NCBI GenBank assembly: GCA_009779975.1
Contig: WRAY01000002.1
Coordinates: 43,106 to 107,105, forward strand
Origin: Bacillota bacterium
GTDB taxonomy: Bacteria > Bacillota > Clostridia > Christensenellales > Pumilibacteraceae
Length of the DNA stretch: 64,000 nucleotides
Direction of reading: 5' to 3'
The first letter of the stretch is position 1. Every line of letters begins with the position of its first letter. This document shows positions 59,010-64,000 of the stretch, piece by piece. The position numbers and the translations under genes are program-made. Below the pieces are notes generated by a model, which worked only from the letters and a program-made list of their open reading frames with translations, was not told the DNA's origin and made no database searches.

Positions 59010-59148
59010 ATAGATAAAAATAAATTAGCAATATAATTTTCAATATGCGATGTAGATAGTAAATTTTTGAAGAAAAATATAAAAAATATCTCTTGCTATT
59101 ATGCAAGGGATTTATTTTTTAATATTTTAAATTAAGAGGAGATGACCT

Positions 59149-59541
59149 ATGAATAAAAGAAGAGGGATATTGGAATTTTTGAATATGTGTAATAACAATC
59201 CGAACTACAACAAAAAAATATCTAACGATGAAAGGTTGAGTAAATTAGTTGAAAAGTTGTGTGAATTTTTTCATGAGCATTATATTTTGAAAGATATAGA
59301 AGAAGAGAGAGAAACTTCTCATCAACTGAAATATGAAATGCTATATTTTGAAGAGGAAAATCCAAATTTTGAACAAATTGCATTAGCGGCTGGAGTTGCT
59401 AGTATTTATGCATTAAAACATCATGTTAGAAAATATAACGAGTCAGCGTTTAATTATATAAAAAAGAAAAGTGAGATGAATTCCATTTACAAGTCTTTGC
59501 TGACAGAATATCTAAGACATGAATTTTCAATAAGAGAATAA
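59149..59541 (+). CDS. Hypothetical helical protein
   Basis: The 130-residue product is charged and helical (LSKLVEKLCEFFHEHYILKD, IALAAGVASIYALKHHVRKY) with no signal or membrane helix. AGAGGAGATG lies just upstream of the ATG, a good site. No family recognised. It opens the cassette to the right of the candidate RNA. Confidence 0.65.
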   Translation: MNKRRGILEFLNMCNNNPNYNKKISNDERLSKLVEKLCEFFHEHYILKDIEEERETSHQLKYEMLYFEEENPNFEQIALAAGVASIYALKHHVRKYNESAFNYIKKKSEMNSIYKSLLTEYLRHEFSIRE

Positions 59542-59586
59542 AATCCCCCTTTCAAGTATACTAGAAACTTAAATATTTGTCGCTGC

Positions 59587-59614
59587 TCAAGGGTAAAAAG
59601 TTATTTACCCTTGA
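59587..59614. promoter_or_regulatory. Perfect inverted repeat upstream of the holin-like gene
   Basis: TCAAGGGTAAA and TTTACCCTTGA are perfect complements around AAGTTA. There is no T-run, so it may be an operator or an RNA hairpin rather than a terminator. Confidence 0.5.
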
Positions 59615-59658
59615 AGATAGTAATTTGCAATGAATGATGTTATGATAAATATAAATTT

Positions 59659-60015
59659 ATGGCACAAATACAAGTAATAATATCAATATCATCAACAGCA
59701 TTTTGTTTTTTAGTGACAACCATAACTTTGCTGTATCGATTGCTCAAAAATGCAAAAGCAAGGATGAGGGCAGAGAATATCGTCAAAATCGGCAATGCGA
59801 TTATCCCATATATAGAACAAGCGGAAAAGTTTATTGGATATTCGTCAAACGAGAAAAAGGAATATGTTCTGACGAAAGCAAATCAATATGCAATCGAAAA
59901 TAAAATGAGGTTTGATATAGAGGCAGTTAGTTTGAGGATTGAGGAACTTGTCCGTCTAACAAAAAGTGTTAATAAGAGATTTAAAGATATTAACTTTTCT
60001 GACGAGAAAAGGTGA
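59659..60015 (+). CDS. Holin-like small membrane protein (LL-H-like)
   Basis: The 118-residue protein has one N-terminal membrane helix (ISISSTAFCFLVTTITLLYR) and a hydrophilic domain with YIEQAEKFIGYSSNEKKEYV, which resembles the pattern of LL-H-family holins (IEQAEK, G-EKK). Holins open the membrane for lysins of tailed phages; no lysin gene is seen in this window. There is no Shine-Dalgarno site; a TGATAAATA box 8 nt before the ATG hints at a leaderless start. Confidence 0.5.
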   Translation: MAQIQVIISISSTAFCFLVTTITLLYRLLKNAKARMRAENIVKIGNAIIPYIEQAEKFIGYSSNEKKEYVLTKANQYAIENKMRFDIEAVSLRIEELVRLTKSVNKRFKDINFSDEKR

Positions 60016-60071
60016 TATATATTAATATGAAATAAACAATATAAAAAATTAAATAAAAGGAGAAACAAAAT

Positions 60072-61460
60072 ATGAGTCTAAAAAGATTTAAAAACAATGA
60101 CACACCACTTGATGAAGCACACTTGAATTCAATGGTAGTGGACGTAATAGAGGAGGCGTTACGCAGGGCTGATGTTGCTGCTACGGAAGCAAGCAATGCA
60201 CAATCTGAGGCGAATGCAGCACAAGCAAATGCTAACACTAGGGCGCCACTTAGCAGTCCTAATTTTTCTGGTGTGCCAACTGCTCCGACAGCGACAGCAG
60301 GAGCGAATAATACTCAAATTGCAACAACGGAGTGGGTTAGGCAGAGGATAATAAATAATCTTAATTCCACAAGCACTAATGAGACACTGTCTGCAAATCA
60401 AGGGAGAATATTAAATGAGCGAAATTCTGCTATAGAAGCATCGTTGCCTATGCGTAAAGGAACACTTGCATCAGGCACATATACTGTTGATAGAAACTGG
60501 CAAGTTGCTGCCGAATGGGTGAATGAGAATATTAATAACAGAGTTTTTGAAAATACAAATATTATATTGAATGTTTCAGTAGATGATGGAATCTTTTTCC
60601 CTATATCTAATGTTATTGGTTTAAATTCTAGTATAAGATTAAATATTCAAAATACTCAGCACTTTTCTTCTCGTATTGAAAATGTACATATTCCATTAAC
60701 CATAAATGCATTATATAATTCTTTCGGTGGTCCCGGATTTACTAATTGTTCTAATGTGATTATTAACGGTAATGCCAGACTACATAATATTCGTTATACA
60801 AACAGTAATGTTTTATTTGAAAATGCACAAGTTTTGGTTGGAACTTTGAACGCTTCAAACAATTCAAAAATAGAATTTAGAAATTCTATATTAACAACTC
60901 AAGTGGGTCTTGTAACGATTAGTAACAGTGATTTAATAATAAGTCCAACAACGGAAATTGTTGGAAATCTCATTTTTCCAAACGAACACACAGGCAGGAT
61001 AATGGATAATCGTCAAGGAAATCCTCTTGATACTTTTGCAAGGAAAGGAACAAATGGGGTTAATCCGATTCCAGACTTTATCCACGAAGAGGGAGTTTGG
61101 AATCCTCAAGTTGGTGCTCATGCAAATGGTTTTTCACAGACTTTTATTGATGGTGGACGATATATTAGGAATGGTAATTTAGTAACAGTTTTTTTTAGAG
61201 TAATGATTCAACTCCCAACAGCATCTACACTTTATATTACAGGATTACCATTTTTAGGCACAGCAGCGTGGACCATTAGATCTATGGCAGCAGGAGTGGC
61301 TGTGTCTGAATGGCAACAGGGTTTGATTGTAAAAATAGCAACAGGCGGTTCTCGAAACACCCTAATTATTCACAATATATCTAATGCTCAAAAAGAACAA
61401 TTGCAAACAAATGTTCAGTGGTTAGCAGGCTCAATAACCTACCTTACTCATGATGAGTAA
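60072..61460 (+). CDS. Phage tail-fibre-like protein
   Basis: This 462-residue protein begins with a coiled coil (AATEASNAQSEANAAQANAN) followed by RAPLSSPNFSGVPTAPTATA and NNTQIATTEWVRQRI, a well-known linker of phage tail fibres. The middle part is beta-helix-like with many Asn (NCSNVIINGNARLHNI). The C-terminal domain (VNPIPDFIHEEGVWNPQVG, NGNLVTVFFRVMIQLP) resembles a receptor-binding tip. AAAGGAG precedes the ATG. It should attach to a cell surface. Confidence 0.78.
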   Translation: MSLKRFKNNDTPLDEAHLNSMVVDVIEEALRRADVAATEASNAQSEANAAQANANTRAPLSSPNFSGVPTAPTATAGANNTQIATTEWVRQRIINNLNSTSTNETLSANQGRILNERNSAIEASLPMRKGTLASGTYTVDRNWQVAAEWVNENINNRVFENTNIILNVSVDDGIFFPISNVIGLNSSIRLNIQNTQHFSSRIENVHIPLTINALYNSFGGPGFTNCSNVIINGNARLHNIRYTNSNVLFENAQVLVGTLNASNNSKIEFRNSILTTQVGLVTISNSDLIISPTTEIVGNLIFPNEHTGRIMDNRQGNPLDTFARKGTNGVNPIPDFIHEEGVWNPQVGAHANGFSQTFIDGGRYIRNGNLVTVFFRVMIQLPTASTLYITGLPFLGTAAWTIRSMAAGVAVSEWQQGLIVKIATGGSRNTLIIHNISNAQKEQLQTNVQWLAGSITYLTHDE

Positions 61461-61472
61461 ACGGAGAAAGTT

Positions 61473-61646
61473 ATGAAAGAAATTATCCAAAAAGAAAAAA
61501 CAACATCAAATCAATCGCACCGAGTGTGGTGTGACAGCAGAAAAAAGAACGCAATTAATTGCGAATCAAATTTTATTCACAATAAAAATTATGACAAGAG
61601 CGTCATTGACGCAAGGAGAAAAACAAAATGGAAAAAATTAAAGTAG
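61473..61646 (+). CDS. 57-aa basic peptide, tentative
   Basis: A frame of 57 codons (MKEIIQKEKTTSNQSHRVWC, ending RRKTKWKKLK) starts 13 nt after the tail-fibre gene with GGAGA just upstream, and overlaps the next gene by 19 bp. The product is basic and has no known family. It may only couple translation of the two larger genes. Confidence 0.35.
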   Translation: MKEIIQKEKTTSNQSHRVWCDSRKKNAINCESNFIHNKNYDKSVIDARRKTKWKKLK

Positions 61647-62200
61647 AAATAACAGTAGCACAAATAACGCCTGACTTTATCGTGTCGCTGAAAAAACAAA
61701 GATACCTCAAAATTAACGGTGTCAGACAAAATGTGAGTCAGCCCGAAAGAATAACAGTAATACCGCTTCTTTGGGAGCCGATGGACAATTTCTTTAAATG
61801 TGCTGACAACGAAGAGTGTGTTTGTGAAATAGGCAATGACATCATTTTCAGCGAAAGCGGACCATGCTTGACACATCCGCTGATGCTGATGATAAAAGGT
61901 CTATGGACTGAAGAAGTAAGAAATAAATTCAGAGCGGCATATAATCTTGGGAATGAAATGCATGAGGAATTAGAAAAACAAACGAAAAACAACAATAATC
62001 CAATCTATGAGCAAAACCCATTGCCGAAACAAGACGAACAAACCGTTCAAATGCAAATTGAGGCACTGCAAAACGAACTCAACTCAATCAACGCAATGAT
62101 GCAATCATTCACACAAAACGGCTATTCAGAACAAGACTTCATCCAGTTGCAGCAAGCACAACTAGACATCATCAAACAGTTGCAGCAACTGAAAGGCTAG
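61628..62200 (+). CDS. Hypothetical protein with Gln-rich coiled-coil end
   Basis: The 190-residue protein has a compact N-terminal part with four to five Cys (FKCADNEECVCEIGN, SGPCL) and a Gln/Asn-rich helical C-terminus (QTVQMQIEALQNELNSINAM, then DFIQLQQAQLDIIKQLQQLK). AAGGAG precedes the ATG. It lies between the tail-fibre-like and RHS genes and may be an accessory or chaperone of one of them; this is inference. Confidence 0.65.
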   Translation: MEKIKVEITVAQITPDFIVSLKKQRYLKINGVRQNVSQPERITVIPLLWEPMDNFFKCADNEECVCEIGNDIIFSESGPCLTHPLMLMIKGLWTEEVRNKFRAAYNLGNEMHEELEKQTKNNNNPIYEQNPLPKQDEQTVQMQIEALQNELNSINAMMQSFTQNGYSEQDFIQLQQAQLDIIKQLQQLKG

Positions 62201-62263
62201 GTGATGCATCACTTTTGTCTTGATATAGTCTTAACTTAAAAAGCAGCAAATCAAAATACACCT

Positions 62264-62293
62264 AAGGGCAGGGCAAAATCATGCCTTGCCCTT
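62264..62293 (+). terminator. Hairpin between the Gln-rich and RHS genes
   Basis: AAGGGCAGGGCA (62264-62275) pairs with TGCCTTGCCCTT (62282-62293; one wobble). No T-run follows, so it may be a processing or attenuation site. Confidence 0.45.
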
Positions 62294-62385
62294 GGTCACT
62301 TCGTGGCTTTTGTCTTGGCATGGTTCTTTCTAAAGCAAAATAAAACAAAAGTCATGAAATCACAAAAACAAAAGGAGAAATAATA

Positions 62386-64000
62386 ATGGATAACAGCAAA
62401 ATTTGGCAGCAAGAATTAACATATAGTTGCGGAGCGGGAGCGGCGAGGGTGAATTTGTTCACAGGACGACTGCTCTTTGAACACCACGATTTCACAATGG
62501 GGGCGGGCAATTTTCAAGTTGATTTGAGCCATGTGTATAACTCGCATTCGCCAACAGGGAATTTATGTGGAAATCGATTTGCAACACAAATGGGACAAAG
62601 ATGGAAACTAAATATTCAGCAATATATTTATCAGCACGGGGGCAATTGGCGATATGTTGATGCTAATGGAATGGAGCATGAGTTTGCACCATTGGGAGAT
62701 GGCAGATTTTATGACACTAGCGGACTGGGTTTGATACTTGACCCGCAAACGGCGAGTGCAAGAACGATTGTTGATGAGTTGGGAAATATTTTGACTTTTG
62801 ACGCTAGCGGCAGACTAACGAGAGGCAGGTTAGGAGTTTGCAGTCAAACAACGGAGAGTAACCAAATTGCAAAAATATATAACTATAATTCTGACAATAA
62901 TCTTAAAAGCATTCAAGACGCAAGACACAATGAACAAAATATTAATCGCAGGCTTGAGTTTGGTTATGCGGGTGAGAGGTTGACACGGATTGAACTCAAA
63001 GAGGGTGAAACAATTCATCAAAGACTAAACTTCACATACGACAACAATAATCTCGTCTGCATAAGAAAAACAGCGTGGGAAAATGACGGAACGCAAATTT
63101 CAAAAGTTATAGCATATTTCACCTATCATTCTAACGGACTTTTGGAAAGCGTTGTTGACGGCGAGGATTTGTCATGTCTGCGATTTACCTATGACGGCAG
63201 CAACAGAGTGTCAAGCGTGACAACAGGAGTGCTGAGTGAGGGCGGAAACATCTCAATCACAGTTCCGTCAGTCACCGGTCAAATCATGGTAGGTTCTGCC
63301 CTGACAGGAGCAACAACAACAAACTTCACATTTAATCAGATTGATGTTGAAACGATGGTCTATAACACCGAATATTTTGAAAATGCCCCCGGCGGTCACA
63401 CCGTAGTCACAAAGAACGAAGCAATCAGAATAGAATACTATTATAGATATGAGGGAGAATTTATTGCCGCATTGGAAAGAAATAATGCATGGCAAGCAAA
63501 TGAGAATTTCAGAACAGTTTTTCCAAACCCCGATGAGGGAATAAGGCTTGACGATGCTATAGCCCCACAAAACCATGCGAATTTTGATACAACACCAATA
63601 AGAACAGGAAGCAACCCATTGCTAATTTCGACAGCAACAGCGATAAACGAGTTTAATCAAATGGGCGAGGGATGGCGAAGATACAAAGTGTCGTGCTGGG
63701 TGAGAGCGACCGGAGAAATTGCCGTAAATCCTTTTATTAAGGTTCGATTTGGTATGGACGACGATAGTCATTATAACGATGCAGATCTTAGAATGAGCGC
63801 AAACAGTCCGCATCAGCATTTGTGTTACTTGGAAGATTTCGTATGGATAAACGGAAAAGTGTCTAATATAGTGGCAATAATGGGAGGGAGCGTAGGCAGT
63901 GTTCAAGTGATGAATTTGAGAGCAACGCCGGTTGAGCAGTGGCGAGTGTTGACAATGAATAATACCATAAGAGGGAGAGGTGATTTTAACCGAATACAAG
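62386..64000 (+). CDS. RHS/YD-repeat protein, partial (runs off the window)
   Basis: The frame is open from ATG 62386 to the end (538 codons without stop). It begins with SCGAGAARVNLFTGRLLFEH and DLSHVYNSHSP, the N-terminal pattern of RHS-type proteins, and continues with YD-like repeats (YVDANGMEHEFAPLGDGRFY, LGNILTFDASGRL, FTYDGSNRVSSV). From about residue 370 a carbohydrate-binding-like beta domain follows (RYKVSCWVRATGEIAV). RHS shells often end in a variable toxin; that part is beyond the window. There is no signal peptide. AAAGGAG precedes the ATG. Confidence 0.85.
   Translation, partial: MDNSKIWQQELTYSCGAGAARVNLFTGRLLFEHHDFTMGAGNFQVDLSHVYNSHSPTGNLCGNRFATQMGQRWKLNIQQYIYQHGGNWRYVDANGMEHEFAPLGDGRFYDTSGLGLILDPQTASARTIVDELGNILTFDASGRLTRGRLGVCSQTTESNQIAKIYNYNSDNNLKSIQDARHNEQNINRRLEFGYAGERLTRIELKEGETIHQRLNFTYDNNNLVCIRKTAWENDGTQISKVIAYFTYHSNGLLESVVDGEDLSCLRFTYDGSNRVSSVTTGVLSEGGNISITVPSVTGQIMVGSALTGATTTNFTFNQIDVETMVYNTEYFENAPGGHTVVTKNEAIRIEYYYRYEGEFIAALERNNAWQANENFRTVFPNPDEGIRLDDAIAPQNHANFDTTPIRTGSNPLLISTATAINEFNQMGEGWRRYKVSCWVRATGEIAVNPFIKVRFGMDDDSHYNDADLRMSANSPHQHLCYLEDFVWINGKVSNIVAIMGGSVGSVQVMNLRATPVEQWRVLTMNNTIRGRGDFNRIQ

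Larger units (their letters stand above)
43200..64000. mobile_element. Integrated element, filamentous-phage-like core, right end outside the window
   Basis: The left end is the tRNA break near 43215 followed by an integrase. The contents are integrase, two XRE repressors, small membrane proteins, InlB-repeat proteins, a Zot/pI-type ATPase, replication-type and SSB-like proteins, two orphan DNA methyltransferases, a toxin-antitoxin pair and, further right, tail-fibre- and RHS-type genes. No repeat of the tRNA half or of the junction was noticed before 64000, so the right end is not seen. The part beyond about 58.8 kb may be a second element or a mosaic addition. Confidence 0.7.

Overview
The window looks like a piece of a low-GC, Gram-positive-type chromosome from an uncultured member of the Clostridia (inference). 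The support is an mraZ-rsmH-ftsL-PBP-murE-mraY-murD-ftsW division/cell-wall cluster, a MurE with the DNPR motif typical of meso-diaminopimelate-adding enzymes, KhpA/RimM, DUF4364, TSCPD and DUF6809-type proteins, and surface proteins with Listeria-Bacteroides (InlB-type) and BspA-type leucine-rich repeats. Many genes lack a clear Shine-Dalgarno site, and several start about 5-9 nt after a good -10 box, so leaderless transcripts seem common.

Layout, 0-43.1 kb (host): khpA, rimM and dnaA; a PAP2 phosphatase; a stand-alone 5S rRNA gene on the minus strand with its own promoter; a MacB-like ABC/FtsX protein; a Sel1 protein with an in-frame TAG near its start; an aquaporin; a nicotinamidase-like hydrolase; tRNA-Ile and tRNA-Ala away from any 16S/23S gene; an ABC exporter with a BRO-N gene lying between its ATPase and permease; a D,D-carboxypeptidase; an InlB-repeat surface protein; the division/cell-wall cluster; then a DMT transporter, LRR proteins, TSCPD and DUF4364 proteins, class II aldolase, an OFA-type MFS transporter, a His-less HPr-like protein and several unknown genes. 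Intergenic spaces carry at least four families of palindromic repeats, most densely at 30.56-31.43 kb.

Layout, 43.2-64 kb (mobile element, running off the right end): the 5' half of a tRNA gene is followed at once by foreign DNA, a tyrosine integrase and a switch region with two tandem XRE repressors, each next to a promoter whose spacer is a perfect palindrome. Then comes a block that resembles the morphogenesis module of a filamentous phage: a 42-aa membrane peptide, two InlB-repeat proteins with C-terminal membrane anchors, a pIII-like signal-plus-anchor protein, a 57-aa pVI/Ace-like membrane protein and a Zot/pI-family ATPase, joined by ATGA and TAATG overlaps. It is followed by a winged-helix replication-type protein, a PBECR-type nuclease, an SSB-like protein, an orphan C5-methyltransferase with six repeats in its target region, a radical SAM protein, a ParE-type toxin-antitoxin pair and an orphan N6/N4 methyltransferase. 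Past 58.8 kb there is a candidate small RNA, then a cassette (holin-like, tail-fibre-like, coiled-coil and RHS/YD-repeat proteins) that looks more like tailed-phage or surface-toxin material. The element may therefore be mosaic, or two elements may sit side by side.

The most interesting points are the inovirus-like element with InlB-repeat proteins in the place of adsorption proteins, which have a close relative in the host chromosome at 15.7 kb; the duplicated repressor/operator switch; an AAAG tandem repeat inside the promoter spacer of a lipoprotein gene (a candidate phase-variable promoter); a Shine-Dalgarno site separated from its start codon by a hairpin upstream of the aquaporin; and a promoter-to-terminator RNA gene at 58.9 kb. 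All assignments are from reading the sequence; no database search was possible.
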